This document shows positions 17,769-26,845 of a stretch of 64,000 bases of DNA, piece by piece (position 1 is the stretch's first letter; every line of letters starts with the position of its first letter). A program made the translations under genes and the position numbers. Source of the stretch: Catellatospora sichuanensis (GTDB lineage Bacteria; Actinomycetota; Actinomycetes; Mycobacteriales; Micromonosporaceae); contig NZ_VIQO01000040.1 in the NCBI RefSeq assembly GCF_007483665.1, positions 1 through 64,000 of the forward strand. Reading direction: 5' to 3'. The notes beneath the pieces were generated by a model. That model was not told the origin of the DNA. It saw only the letters and a list, made by a program, of their open reading frames with translations, and searched no databases.

Positions 17769-18767
17769 ATGAGTACGGACACTGGGCTGGAGGAGCTGGG
17801 CGTGAGCGGACTGGGCGAGGTCGACGAGCCGGCGTTCTCGGAGCTGACGGAGCGGCACCGGCGGGAGCTGCACGTGCACTGCTACCGGATGCTCGGTTCG
17901 TTCGAGGACGCCGAGGACACCGTGCAGGAGACGTTCCTGCGTGCCTGGCGACGGCGGGAGACCTACCAGGGGCGGTCGACGTTCCGGGCCTGGCTGTACC
18001 GGATCGCCACCAATGCCTGCCTGGACCTGCTCGCCAAGTGCCGCCCGGAGCCTGCGACCGGCGGCGAGGTGCTGTGGCTGCAGCCCTACCCGGACCGGCT
18101 GCTCGACGAACTGCCCACCGGCGACGCGGACGACCCGGAGACCGTCGCCGTCGCCCGGGAGACGATTGAGCTCGCGTACCTGGTCGCAGTCCAGCACCTC
18201 GCTCCGCGCCCACGGGCCGTGCTGATCATGCGGGACGTGGTCGGCTGGCCGGCGAAAGACGTCGCGGAGCTCCTCGGGGACTCCGTCAACTCCGTGAACA
18301 GCGCCCTGCAGCGGGCCCGCGCCGGCATGCGGGAGCATCTGCCCGCCGAGCGGCAGGACTGGACCGGCGGCGAGGAGGACGCCGGGACACGCGAGCTGGT
18401 GCGCCGCTACACCGACGCCAGCGTGGCCACCGACATCGACAGGCTCGCCGCCCTGCTGCGCGACGACGTCCGCTGCTCGATGCCGCCCACGCCGGGCCTG
18501 TACGTCGGCCGCGACACGGTGGTCAACGACTGGATCGAGAGCGGCTTCGTGGGTATGACGGGCCTGCGCACTGTCCTCACCTCCGTGAACCGGCAGCCCG
18601 CCGTCGCCTTCTACCTCTGGCAGGAGCAGGAGGGTGCGTACCTGCCGTTGACGATCGACGTCCTGCGTGTCACCGGCGGGGCGATCACCGAGATCCTCAC
18701 GTTCCACGATGACCAGTTCCCGCGGCTCGGGCTGCCGGAGCGCCTGTCGGCGGACGACACGGAGTAG
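17769..18767 (+). CDS. ECF sigma factor with SnoaL-like C-terminal domain (SigG/SigJ type)
   Basis: 332 residues from ATG 17769, preceded by GGAAGGA. Sigma region 2 is residues about 20-90 (HCYRMLGSFEDAEDTVQETF; FRAWLYRIATNACLDLLA) and region 4 about 150-200 (RAVLIMRDVVGWPAKDVAEL; NSVNSALQRARAG). The last 115 residues form a SnoaL/NTF2-like domain (VRRYTDASVATDIDRLAALL; PGLYVGRDTVVNDW). In such sigma factors that domain replaces or assists an anti-sigma factor and is thought to bind a ligand. The next gene, a small membrane protein at 18908, is probably its partner or target. Confidence 0.9.
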   Translation: MSTDTGLEELGVSGLGEVDEPAFSELTERHRRELHVHCYRMLGSFEDAEDTVQETFLRAWRRRETYQGRSTFRAWLYRIATNACLDLLAKCRPEPATGGEVLWLQPYPDRLLDELPTGDADDPETVAVARETIELAYLVAVQHLAPRPRAVLIMRDVVGWPAKDVAELLGDSVNSVNSALQRARAGMREHLPAERQDWTGGEEDAGTRELVRRYTDASVATDIDRLAALLRDDVRCSMPPTPGLYVGRDTVVNDWIESGFVGMTGLRTVLTSVNRQPAVAFYLWQEQEGAYLPLTIDVLRVTGGAITEILTFHDDQFPRLGLPERLSADDTE

Positions 18768-18907
18768 TCCCGGCGTGGACCCTCGCGCTGCGCTGTGGTC
18801 GTGGTGGAGTCGCGCGACGCGTTCGGCGTCGTCGCCCCCAGGGCCGGGACCGTCACCTGCCGGTCAACGCACCCCGTACACCAGTCATCGAACGATGGAG
18901 GAACGCC

Positions 18908-19363
18908 ATGAACAGCATGAATGACACCGGGGTCGACGCGGGACCGGCAGCGAACCAGACCGGCCACCCCCGCCGACTCCGCGGGCTCGCCGGCATCGGC
19001 TTCATCGCCACGCTCGCAGCGATGGCGGCCACCACTCTCGCCGCTGCGCTCGCCCAGGCCTTTGGCGTCGACTTCGAGGTCCCCGATGGCGGCGAGACTA
19101 TCCCGTTGGCCGGTTTCGCCGTGGTGACCGGCTTCTTCTCGGTCGTGGGCGTCGTCATTGCCGCCGCTCTACTGCGTTGGAGCGCTCGCCCCGCCGAGCG
19201 ATTCGTGTGGACGGCAGTGTCGCTGACCGCGATCTCGTTGGTCCCGCCCCTCCTGTCCGGGGCAAACACCGCCACCACCACCGCCCTCCTCGCGCTACAC
19301 CTCGTCCCCGCGACGGTGATGATCCCCACCCTGGCGCGGGGCCTCCGCACCCGGACCGCTTGA
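18908..19363 (+). CDS. Small four-helix membrane protein (DUF6069-like)
   Basis: 151 residues from ATG 18908 with GGAGGAACGCC upstream. Four membrane helices are visible: LAGIGFIATLAAMAATTLAA, LAGFAVVTGFFSVVGVVIAA, FVWTAVSLTAISLVPPLL, and ATTTALLALHLVPATVMIPT. Layout and spacing fit DUF6069-type proteins of actinobacteria, which have no known function. It lies 140 nt after the sigma factor gene on the same strand, with no evident terminator between, so co-transcription or sigma-dependent expression is plausible. Confidence 0.7.
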   Translation: MNSMNDTGVDAGPAANQTGHPRRLRGLAGIGFIATLAAMAATTLAAALAQAFGVDFEVPDGGETIPLAGFAVVTGFFSVVGVVIAAALLRWSARPAERFVWTAVSLTAISLVPPLLSGANTATTTALLALHLVPATVMIPTLARGLRTRTA

Positions 19364-19637
19364 CGATCCCGCTACGTGACAAAGCGCGGCACAGAGGCGT
19401 GCGCGAGCGCCCGAACGCGGGCTCCGGAGCTGCCAACCTCCATTCCAGGTCTCTTGCTTGGCCGATTCGGGAGTTGCGTCGGCCGCGGACGGCATCGGTG
19501 GATGCGGAGCCCGGATGCGCGGCCACTTCGGACGGTGGGCAAGCGTCGGTTCTGCGCGGCGTATACCGGCCTGGCTCGTTAGGTGCATTCTCGTTAGTCT
19601 GCTCCTGATTGCACGAAACAATGCAAAGGAGCCAAAA

Positions 19638-20114
19638 GTGTTCGTACGACGGTTGGTGCAGGCAGGTGTCGCGATCGGCATGCTCGCGGTCTCGGTGCTC
19701 GGGCTGAGCTCACCCGCGAACGCCGTCCCGACGAGCTTCGTGGCGAAGGCGGTCCACGCGGGCGGCGCAGGCAAGCTCGCCGTCCAGGCGACCGGTGGCC
19801 TGACCTGGTACAACCGGTCCGTCACCGTCACGTCGGTGAAGTTCTACGCCAGCCCCGGCGAATGCGGTTACGTCGCCATCTGGGCATACGTGGGCAACGC
19901 CGATGTGGATCACAAGTTCTACCCGTCCTCCGGTAGCTACTGCGGGGGCAGCACGGGCAAGTGGTTTACGGTCGGCAACGTCCCGCTCGACGGCAGCGCG
20001 TACTCGGGCGGGATCACCGAGGTGTACATCGTCGTCTTCGACGAGACCCACAGCGGCCAGGGCTGGGCCCTCTGCGCCCGGGCCAGCTTCGCCTGCTCCA
20101 CCGCGCAGATGTGA
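19638..20114 (+). CDS. Small secreted beta-rich protein
   Basis: 158 residues from GTG 19638, preceded by AAAGGAG. The signal peptide is clear (RRLVQAGVAIGMLAVSVLGL, cleavage after PANA). The mature part is about 130 residues, rich in Gly, Tyr and Ser, with four Cys (GECGYVAIWAYVG, SYCGGST, ALCARASFACST) that could make two disulfides, and strand-like hydrophobic alternation. No catalytic motif is seen. It is a single gene with its own promoter region. I do not recognise the family; it is an extracellular protein of unknown role. Confidence 0.7.
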   Translation: MFVRRLVQAGVAIGMLAVSVLGLSSPANAVPTSFVAKAVHAGGAGKLAVQATGGLTWYNRSVTVTSVKFYASPGECGYVAIWAYVGNADVDHKFYPSSGSYCGGSTGKWFTVGNVPLDGSAYSGGITEVYIVVFDETHSGQGWALCARASFACSTAQM

Positions 20115-20509
20115 TCCTCAAAGTATTGTCCTGAGGACATCGAACGCCGCGGTCGGCGGACGAAACGTGGAGCCGACATTCCCGCCGGGAGGCGACGGCT
20201 GGCAGGCATGGGACGCCAGCAACGATCCACTTGGGCCGGCCTCCGCTTTGATCAAGCGGGGGCCCGGCTCGCAAGTGGGCCTGGCCCGAGTCCCGGTGGG
20301 GCTCCGCGGGATGATGATCCGCAGCGATTCGGCAATCGTCGACGTCCGGCCCGTCCATCCGGGCGACGGTCGACGATCATGACGGGCATCTGGCTCGACG
20401 TGCAGGTTCGGCCGAAGGCCGCCATACAGCTGCCCGTCGGGACGTCCGCCGCCGAACGCGGTGCGCCGTTGCCCGATTTGCTAGATAAGCGACGGTATGC
20501 TGACGGCTC
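20115..20509. other. Intergenic region without a supported gene
   Basis: 395 bp. Frames here lack starts, ribosome sites and protein-like composition. TGTCCT and AGGACA pair around one base near 20131-20143. TATGCT near 20496 is a possible -10 box for the next gene, which would then be almost leaderless. Confidence 0.5.
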
Positions 20510-22342
20510 GTGACTGCCGACCCCGTGAAGCATGGTTCCGCAGCCAGCGGCTTGCAGCCCAGGGCGCCGGTGCGCCACCGCGGACGCTGGGACGCCGCGG
20601 CCGCGGCGGTGATGTCGACGGGCGCACTGACCGTGACCTGGAACCTGAGCCGCGACGTGCCCGGCACGATGAACGTCAACTTCGCCGACCAGCACCAGTT
20701 CGAGTTCTTCCTCGCCCACGGCCTCGCCGTGGTGCGAGACGGCCAGCACCCGCTGCACACCACAGCGATGAACTTTCCCGACGGCGTCAACGCGATGGCC
20801 AACACCTCGGTGCTCGGACTGTCGTTGCTGCTGTCCCCGCTGACGATGACACTCGGCACCCACACGACGTTCCTGGTGCTGCTCGTGCTGGCCTTCGCGG
20901 TCACCGGCGCGACCTGGTACGCGCTGCTCTCCCGCCTCGTCGTCGCCTCGCCGGCGGCGGCACTGGTCGGGGCGGCCTGGTGCGCCTTCGCACCGGCCAT
21001 GGTGTCGCACGGCAACGCCCATCCCAACATCGTCGGCCAGTTCCTCGTCCCCCTCATCGTGTGGCAGGTCCTGCGAGCCGCGAACCGCCGCCGCCCGTGG
21101 CGCGACGGGACGATCCTGGCCGTGCTCGTGATCTGGCAGTCCTTCATCAACGAGGAGATACTGCTGTTCACCGCGCTGGCACTCGGGCTGTTCACCGGGC
21201 TCGCCGCCGTGATGCGCCCCGACCTGCGTGCGTCGGCCCGGCCGCTGCTGGCGGCGCTGACGGTGACCGGCCTGATCGCAGGCACAGCGCTGGCCTACCC
21301 GCTGTGGTGGCAGTTCGCCGGCCCGCAGGCATACCACGGCCTCGGCGAGCACATCCCCACCTACGGCAACGACCTCGGCTCGCTGTTCACCTACTCGACG
21401 CAGTCACTGGCCAGTGCGGCACTGCCCGAGCAGCTCGCGACTCCCGCGCCGGCGCCGAACGAGACCGAGGAGACGACCTATTTCGGGTTGCCGCTGACGC
21501 TGCTGCTGCTCGGACTGGTGTGGCGGATGCGCCGCGAGCGCACCGTGCTGGTGCTCGCGGCCGTCGCGGGCTTGTTCCTGGTGCTGTCCTTCGGCATCGA
21601 GGTCAGCTGGTGGGGCCGGCCGCTGCTCGCCGGGCCGTGGCGGGCCGTGGCGGGGTTGCCGATCCTGGATTCGGTCGTGCCGGCGCGGCTGGCGCTGGTG
21701 ACGGTCGCGGTGGTGGGTGTGCTGCTGGCGCTCGGCGCAGAGCGGGCTGCGTCCGCCGGTCTGCCGCGGCGGTCGGCCGTCGCCCTGCTGGCGGCTTATG
21801 CGGTGGCGCTGCTGCCGGCGGTGCCGACGCCGCTGGAGACGCTGCGCCGCCACCCCGCGCCTGCGGTGCTGAGCAGCGGCGTGCTCGACGCGTACGTCGG
21901 CGCCGGGCACGGGATCATGTTCGTCCCGCCGGCGCGGTATGCCGTGCCCGAGCCGATGGGCTGGCTGGCCGAGGGAGGGCTGCGCTACCGCATGGCCGGT
22001 GGTTACTTCCTCGGCCCCGGCGGTGTCGGCGGGCGTGGCATTCCGGCGGCGCCGGCCAGGTTCTTCGACACCTGGCTGTACGAGGTCCGCCGCACCGGCC
22101 GGGTGCCGCCGATCACCGCGGAGCAGCGGGCGCAGGCGGTGGCAGATCTGCGGCGCTGGCGCGTCGACGCCCTGGTATTGGGTCCGACCAAGCGGCCGGG
22201 TCGGTTGCGTGCTGCGGTGACGAGGCTGCTGGGGGTCACGCCGCAGTACACCGGCGGTACAAGCTGGGTGTGGGACGTGCGCCTGCTCGTCTGGGGCCGG
22301 GCCGGTGATGCGGCACCCGTGCTGCCGGGCAAGGTGCCCTGA
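20510..22342 (+). CDS. Polytopic membrane protein, GT-C glycosyltransferase-like
   Basis: 610 residues from GTG 20510. About ten to twelve hydrophobic helices run from residue 30 to 445 (VLGLSLLLSPLTMTLG, FLVLLVLAFAVTGATWYALL, PLTLLLLGLVWRM). The first extracytoplasmic loop contains NFADQHQFEFFLAHGL, where GT-C enzymes of the mannosyl- and arabinosyltransferase type carry their acidic catalytic pair. The last ~160 residues form a soluble domain (GRVPPITAEQRAQAVADL). A polyprenyl-phosphate-sugar-dependent transferase working on the outer face of the membrane is the best guess. No neighbouring cell-wall genes support a specific substrate. Confidence 0.6.
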   Translation: MTADPVKHGSAASGLQPRAPVRHRGRWDAAAAAVMSTGALTVTWNLSRDVPGTMNVNFADQHQFEFFLAHGLAVVRDGQHPLHTTAMNFPDGVNAMANTSVLGLSLLLSPLTMTLGTHTTFLVLLVLAFAVTGATWYALLSRLVVASPAAALVGAAWCAFAPAMVSHGNAHPNIVGQFLVPLIVWQVLRAANRRRPWRDGTILAVLVIWQSFINEEILLFTALALGLFTGLAAVMRPDLRASARPLLAALTVTGLIAGTALAYPLWWQFAGPQAYHGLGEHIPTYGNDLGSLFTYSTQSLASAALPEQLATPAPAPNETEETTYFGLPLTLLLLGLVWRMRRERTVLVLAAVAGLFLVLSFGIEVSWWGRPLLAGPWRAVAGLPILDSVVPARLALVTVAVVGVLLALGAERAASAGLPRRSAVALLAAYAVALLPAVPTPLETLRRHPAPAVLSSGVLDAYVGAGHGIMFVPPARYAVPEPMGWLAEGGLRYRMAGGYFLGPGGVGGRGIPAAPARFFDTWLYEVRRTGRVPPITAEQRAQAVADLRRWRVDALVLGPTKRPGRLRAAVTRLLGVTPQYTGGTSWVWDVRLLVWGRAGDAAPVLPGKVP

Positions 22343-22455
22343 CGGCGGCCCGGCAGCGGGCCGCCGGCGCGCGGCACATCGCTCGAGGCGGTCGCGTCAT
22401 GACACGTCCGTATGCGACCTGTCGTGGCGCTGTCTGCTGCGCCGGCAGTGGAAGG

Positions 22456-22857
22456 TCAGCGGATCGGCTGGCCGAGACCGATCAGGTTGCCTTCGCTGTC
22501 GTGGAACCACGCTGCGCGTTCGCCGGTGCCGGCGTGCGGGTAGTTGCCGTCGAGGTCGGCGATCCCGTCAACGGTACGCATGCCGGGCAGGTCGACATCC
22601 TCGAACACGACGCCACGCTCGCGCAGCGTGCGCACCGTAGCTTCGATGTCGTCGACCTCGAACGCGAGCTGGGTGTGCTCGCCCGACGGCACGCCGGCGG
22701 ACTCGAACAGCGCGAACCGGCCGGCGGCGCATTCGTAGAGCAGGCCACCGGGGCGCTGCGCGACAGGTTCCAGGCCGAGCTTGTCGGCGTAGAACGCGCG
22801 CGCCCGCGCCATGTCCTGCGCGGGCAAACGGGCCGAGACGCGACTGCCACCGAGCAT
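22456..22857 (-). CDS. VOC/glyoxalase-fold protein
   Basis: 133 residues from ATG 22857. Typical single-chain vicinal-oxygen-chelate protein with two beta-alpha-beta-beta-beta modules: VSARLPAQDMARARAFYADK, LGLEP, then the second module HTQLAFEVDDIEATVRTLRE, DLDGNYPHAGTGERAAWFHD, SEGNLIGL. In the VOC fold, His/Glu metal ligands are expected near the start of strands; His and the EGN segment are present. Members include glyoxalase, extradiol dioxygenase and antibiotic-binding proteins, so the reaction cannot be given. It is a stand-alone cytoplasmic protein convergent with the gene at 20510. Confidence 0.85.
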   Translation of the reverse strand: MLGGSRVSARLPAQDMARARAFYADKLGLEPVAQRPGGLLYECAAGRFALFESAGVPSGEHTQLAFEVDDIEATVRTLRERGVVFEDVDLPGMRTVDGIADLDGNYPHAGTGERAAWFHDSEGNLIGLGQPIR

Positions 22858-22978
22858 CCCGTCAGCGTAAGCCGTCCGGCGTGCGCGGAGCCCGCGAAAC
22901 CCGGTATCCGGGCCGGTGGAGGTCCTCAAACTGGACGCGGCGGCGCCTGGTCGAGCACCGACCAGGCGTCCGTCGACC

Positions 22979-23027
22979 CCGCCCCGGCCGACCACATCGA
23001 TAGTCGACGACATGGTCGGCGGGGCGG
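22979..23027. terminator. Hairpin downstream of the B-lectin gene
   Basis: CCGCCCCGGCCGACCA (22979-22994) pairs with 23013-23027, with one bulged base and an 18-nt loop. A second hairpin (CGCCTGGTCG, 22944-22953 with 22959-22968) follows. Both lie just after the stop at 23035 on the minus strand. Confidence 0.65.
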
Positions 23028-23034
23028 GTACCTG

Positions 23035-23949
23035 CTAGAACTGGCCGCCGGTGCCGGTCTGCCAGAACACCTGCCAGGTGGACCAGGACCGAAGGACCAG
23101 GTTCCCGTCGTTCTGCAGCACCAGCTCCGGGCTGGGGCCCGCCCCGACGGTGTTCGACGCCCACACCGCCGCGGCGCCGGGGGCGGAGCTGTTGTAGACG
23201 ACCAGGTTTCCGTCTGTCTGCATCCGGGTTTCACGGATACTCATGCCGTAGACGTTGGTGTGGTACGTGCCGGCGGACCACAGCACGCTGTTGGCGGGCC
23301 CGTACAGGACCAGGTTGCCGTCCTGCTGCTGCATCAGGTGGTAGATCCCGTTGTACGAGGACAGGTAACGCAGTGTGGTGAGACGGTAGTTGGTCGGCAT
23401 GCTGCCGACATAAGGGTTGTGGGTGTCCTGCTCGGACAGGCCCATCAGCATCCGGACTACTGAACCGTCCCAGCGTGCCAGGTAGAAGCGACCCTGGTTG
23501 GTGACCATCAGGTGGGTCGCGCCGGAGCCGCCGGTGTTCGATGCCCAGGCAACGCTTCCGTTGGGACGGTAGATGACCAGGTTGCCGTCGCTCTGCATGT
23601 CGACCACGTTGCCGGGCTGGCCGCCGGTGTTGCTGGCCCACCAGTCATACGGGCCCCGGCAGATGTTGGGCTGGGCCCATCCGCAGGGTGAGGGCCCGTA
23701 GGCGACCAGGTTTCCGTCTGTCTGCATCAGTAGGCCGAAGCGGCCGTCGGGTGACAGGATGTACTGACCGGCGGACAGGCTCATGTTCGCGTTGAGCTGG
23801 GTGCCGATTCTGGTCGCGCCGACGAACGCACCCGTCCGGACGGCACCGGCATGGGCGGCCGGGGCACTGACAGTGACAGAAATCCCGGTGGCGGCGACGA
23901 TGCCGGCGACCGTCACGGCCAACCGGCGCTTCCACTTGAGTCGTTGCAT
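23035..23949 (-). CDS. Secreted B-lectin (mannose-binding bulb-lectin) protein
   Basis: 304 residues from ATG 23949, which has GAGGAG just upstream; ATG 23961 adds four residues. A signal peptide is evident (RRLAVTVAGIVAATGISVTV, cleavage after AAHA). The mature protein is made of bulb-lectin repeats: LSAGQYILSPDGRFGLLMQ, then repeated QTDGNLVAYGP, QSDGNLVIYRP, QQDGNLVLYGP, QTDGNLVVYNS and QNDGNLVLRS. These match the QxDxNxVxY mannose-binding consensus. It should be an extracellular glycan-binding protein and is related in fold to the C-terminal half of the protein at 8951-11371. It is divergent from the gene at 24261. Confidence 0.9.
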   Translation of the reverse strand: MQRLKWKRRLAVTVAGIVAATGISVTVSAPAAHAGAVRTGAFVGATRIGTQLNANMSLSAGQYILSPDGRFGLLMQTDGNLVAYGPSPCGWAQPNICRGPYDWWASNTGGQPGNVVDMQSDGNLVIYRPNGSVAWASNTGGSGATHLMVTNQGRFYLARWDGSVVRMLMGLSEQDTHNPYVGSMPTNYRLTTLRYLSSYNGIYHLMQQQDGNLVLYGPANSVLWSAGTYHTNVYGMSIRETRMQTDGNLVVYNSSAPGAAAVWASNTVGAGPSPELVLQNDGNLVLRSWSTWQVFWQTGTGGQF

Positions 23950-24260
23950 CGTACTCCTCATCAGTGATGTGGATCGGTGAAGCTGCGGCGCGGTAACGGT
24001 TCTGATGGTCGCGGCCCGGCGGCCACCGCGCGTCGGCCCGGCGTGCTACTCCGGCGGTCCACCCCGGATGAGCGGTGGGCGGCCGCCGGATCCACCTGTG
24101 GGCGCAGTCCGGCGCCGACACACGCTCGCGGTCGTAGGACAACCCAGCCCCAGGGATGGCTCGGACCACCTGAAAGGGACGTAAAGCCGACCGTTCGCGA
24201 GATCGACGCGCATCCGACGGGCTACTACTCTGCGGATGCCTTCGATCAGGGGAGTACGAG
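23950..24260. other. Divergent promoter region
   Basis: 311 bp between the lectin gene and the gene at 24261. No convincing coding frame. TACTACTCTGC near 24223 and GGGAG at 24250 are the only signals I can point to. Confidence 0.4.
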
Positions 24261-24833
24261 ATGTGTATGGGAACAACGGTTCATGCCGACATCCGGGTGT
24301 CCATCCAGGATCGCAACGCCCCCGACCGGGCCGCCGGTCACCTCGCCGCCGCCGTGCTGGTGGACGGGGACGCGGTGCTCGTGCCGAACCCGGGGCCCGA
24401 GCTGCTCGACCCGTCTGCCGAACTGGAGGTCCTGATCTTCTCGGCCGACCCGAAAGCGCACCTGCCGATCGAGGTCATCCCGGTGTGGAAATGGAGCCCG
24501 TTCCACCTGACCGGCGCGCAGGCGCCGCTGGCGGTCATCGGCAGGCTTCGTCACCACTCCGGCTACAGCGCGCAGATCGGCGCGGTGGACCCCCGCGAGC
24601 TGGCCGCCGCGACGGCAGAGCACGGCGGGGACCTGTGGGCGTCGCTCAACGGACTGGCCGCGGTGCCGGCCGGGATCGCCGACATCAGCGGCGAACTGCT
24701 GACCGAGATCTCACGCGTCGAGCGCGAGCAGCGCCGCCCGCGCAGATCAGAGCATGAATTCGACTCCTACGAGCAGTTGGTCGCCGGTTTCTGCATCTTC
24801 TTCTGCTTCTGCAACCCGCACGGCCCCAAGTAG
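24261..24833 (+). CDS. Uncharacterised protein with Cys-rich C-terminal tail
   Basis: 190 residues from ATG 24261 behind GGGGAGTACGAG. I do not recognise a family. Residues about 8-105 are beta-rich (AAGHLAAAVLVDGDAVLVPN; AELEVLIFSADP; LAVIGRLRHHSGYSAQIG) and loosely recall the first barrel of trypsin-like proteins without a catalytic triad. Residues 108-160 are helical. The last 22 residues hold an unusual tail, AGFCIFFCFCNPHGPK, with three Cys among aromatic residues. It lies 6 nt before the kinase gene at 24840 and so is the first gene of a three-gene operon with the two-component pair. It may be a signal partner of the kinase, but that is inference. Confidence 0.6.
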   Translation: MCMGTTVHADIRVSIQDRNAPDRAAGHLAAAVLVDGDAVLVPNPGPELLDPSAELEVLIFSADPKAHLPIEVIPVWKWSPFHLTGAQAPLAVIGRLRHHSGYSAQIGAVDPRELAAATAEHGGDLWASLNGLAAVPAGIADISGELLTEISRVEREQRRPRRSEHEFDSYEQLVAGFCIFFCFCNPHGPK

Positions 24834-24839
24834 CCGGTG

Positions 24840-26156
24840 ATGGCGACCGTTGTTCCGGCCGTCACGCGGCGGACCGTGCTGCTCGACACGCTGCTGGCGC
24901 TCGGCGTCGGCGTACTGGACGTGGCGCTCTTCTCCACCGCCGGCGCCAACCTCGACGGCAGCGACCCACGTTCGCTGCCCCCGCTGCTCATCGGGGCGTA
25001 CGGCCTGCTCGGCGCGGCGGCACTGATCGGGCGGCGACGGTACCCGGCTGTAGTGCTGGCGGCCGCCTGCCTGCACGCGCTCATCGGGACGGCGCTGGTG
25101 GCCGGTTACCAGCCGGTCATCGTGCTGCTGGTGGCGATGTACACCGTCGGCGCCTACCGGCCGCTGCGGTTCAGCTGGTTGATCGGTCCGGCGCTGCTGC
25201 CCTACGCGGTGATCGCCGGCAATGAGGCCTGGCGGGCGGAGCGTGCCGGAGCGGGCCGGTTCTGGCCGGTGCTGGCCGCGCTGCTCGCGATCTACGCGCT
25301 GTTCATCGCCGGGGTCTGGGCAGTCGGCTACTGGGCGGGGCTGAACCGGCGGCGGCTGGCCGCTGCGGAGAAGCGACGCGCCGAGGCGGCCGCCCGTGCG
25401 GTCAATGCCGAACGGCAGCGGATCTCCGGGGAGTTGCACGACATCGTCGCGCACGCGGTGACCGTGATGGTGCTGCAGGCCAGTGGCGCACAGCGGGTGC
25501 TGCGGCGGGACCCGGACCGGGCCTCGGCCGCGCTGGACCAGATCGCCGCGCAGGGCCAGCAGGCGATCAGCGAGTTGCGCCGGTTGCTCGCCCTGCTGCG
25601 TGACGACGAGCCTGTCGGCGGGCCGCAGCCCGGGTTGGCCGAGCTGCCGGCCCTGCTGGATTGGTTCCGCGACCTCGGGGTGACTGTGCACTGGGCAGAG
25701 TCCGGCACCGCCCGCGCTGTGGATCCGAGCGTCGGGCTGGCCGTCTACCGCACGGTGCAGGAGGCGCTCACCAACGTGGTCCGGCACGCCGGCCGTTCGG
25801 CGCAGGCCACCGTGCAGCTGGGCTGGCAGCCGGCGCGGCTGTCGGTCACCGTCACCGACGGCGGCCGCACCGGCGATGACCAAGCCGACGGTGACCAGCC
25901 GGCAGCCGAGTCGGCAGCCCACCCACCGGCCGCCGACCAGCAGCCGGCCGACCCCGGAAACGCCCACCCGCGAGAGTCGATCGCCGGTCTGTCCACCGGT
26001 AACGGGCTGGCCGGTCTGCGCGAACGGGTCCGGCTGATCGGCGGGCAGCTGGCGGTCGGACCCGCCGAGCCGGCCGGATTTCAGGTGGCCGCGACGCTGC
26101 CGGCGGTCACCCAGCCGGCCGTCCTGCAGCTGACCGGCGCGGGTGATCCGGCATGA
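24840..26156 (+). CDS. DesK/NarL-type sensor histidine kinase
   Basis: 438 residues from ATG 24840. The first 165 residues hold about five membrane helices (LPPLLIGAYGLLGAAALIG, VVLAAACLHALIGTALVAGY, FWPVLAALLAIYALFIAGVW). HisKA_3 follows with His200 (RISGELHDIVAHAVTVMVLQ) and a HATPase domain (EALTNVVRHAGRSAQATVQL; NGLAGLRERVRLIGG). A Pro/Ala/Asp-rich insert of about 45 residues separates the N-box from the G-box, which is longer than usual. Its stop overlaps the response-regulator start (ATGA), so the two are translationally coupled and form a complete two-component system. Confidence 0.95.
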   Translation: MATVVPAVTRRTVLLDTLLALGVGVLDVALFSTAGANLDGSDPRSLPPLLIGAYGLLGAAALIGRRRYPAVVLAAACLHALIGTALVAGYQPVIVLLVAMYTVGAYRPLRFSWLIGPALLPYAVIAGNEAWRAERAGAGRFWPVLAALLAIYALFIAGVWAVGYWAGLNRRRLAAAEKRRAEAAARAVNAERQRISGELHDIVAHAVTVMVLQASGAQRVLRRDPDRASAALDQIAAQGQQAISELRRLLALLRDDEPVGGPQPGLAELPALLDWFRDLGVTVHWAESGTARAVDPSVGLAVYRTVQEALTNVVRHAGRSAQATVQLGWQPARLSVTVTDGGRTGDDQADGDQPAAESAAHPPAADQQPADPGNAHPRESIAGLSTGNGLAGLRERVRLIGGQLAVGPAEPAGFQVAATLPAVTQPAVLQLTGAGDPA

Positions 26157-26845
26157 GCATCCGGGTGCTGCTGGCCGACGATCAGCAGCTGGTACGGTCC
26201 GGGATCGCGATGCTGCTGGCCGGCGAGCCGGACATCGAGATCGTCGGCGAGTGCGCCGACGGCACGGCAGCCGTCGCCGCGGCCGGCGCGCAGCAGCCGG
26301 ATGTCGTGCTGATGGACGTCCGGATGCCCGGCATGGACGGGGTGGCCGCCACCCGGGAGATCACCTCGGACGACTTCTCCGGCGACCCCGACCGGCCGAT
26401 CCGGGTGATCATCCTGACGACCTATCACGTGGACGAGACGGTCTACGCGGCACTGCGGGCCGGCGCGTCCGGCTTCCTGCTCAAGGACGCCGCACCGACC
26501 GAACTGGCGCTCGCGGTGCGCGCGGTCGCCGGCGGTGAGGCCTGGCTCGACCCGGCGGTGGCCCGCACCATGATCGACGACTTCACAGCCCGTCCCGAGG
26601 CGGCGATCGGCGTGCCCGGCCGGCTGTCAACGCTGACCGGGCGGGAGCGGGATGTGCTGGTGCTGGTGGCTCACGGCTTGTCCAATGCGGAGATCGCCCG
26701 TCGGTTGCTGATCGGTGAGGCCACCGTCAAGACGCATCTGGGCCGGGTGCTGATGAAGCTGGGGCTGCGCGACCGGGCCCAGGCGGTCGCGCTGGCCTAC
26801 CAGAGCGGGCTGGTGGTGCCCGGCGTTTCCCCGAACCTCACCTAG
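26153..26845 (+). CDS. NarL/FixJ-family response regulator
   Basis: 230 residues. The receiver domain (1-125) has the acidic pair in VLLADDQQLVRSG, phospho-acceptor Asp55 (VVLMDVRMPGMDG), the conserved Thr in ILTTYHVDE and Lys in GFLLKDAAP. The C-terminal LuxR helix-turn-helix is TGRERDVLVLVAHGLSNAEI with TVKTHLGRVLMKLGL. It is the cognate regulator of the kinase that it overlaps by 4 nt. Targets are probably the operon itself and the gene at 24261. Confidence 0.95.
   Translation: MSIRVLLADDQQLVRSGIAMLLAGEPDIEIVGECADGTAAVAAAGAQQPDVVLMDVRMPGMDGVAATREITSDDFSGDPDRPIRVIILTTYHVDETVYAALRAGASGFLLKDAAPTELALAVRAVAGGEAWLDPAVARTMIDDFTARPEAAIGVPGRLSTLTGRERDVLVLVAHGLSNAEIARRLLIGEATVKTHLGRVLMKLGLRDRAQAVALAYQSGLVVPGVSPNLT

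Noticed and set aside
20497-22308. 603-codon plus-strand frame overlapping the membrane protein at 20510
   Set aside because: Out-of-frame shadow. It lacks hydrophobic segments, whereas the chosen frame gives a regular polytopic membrane protein.
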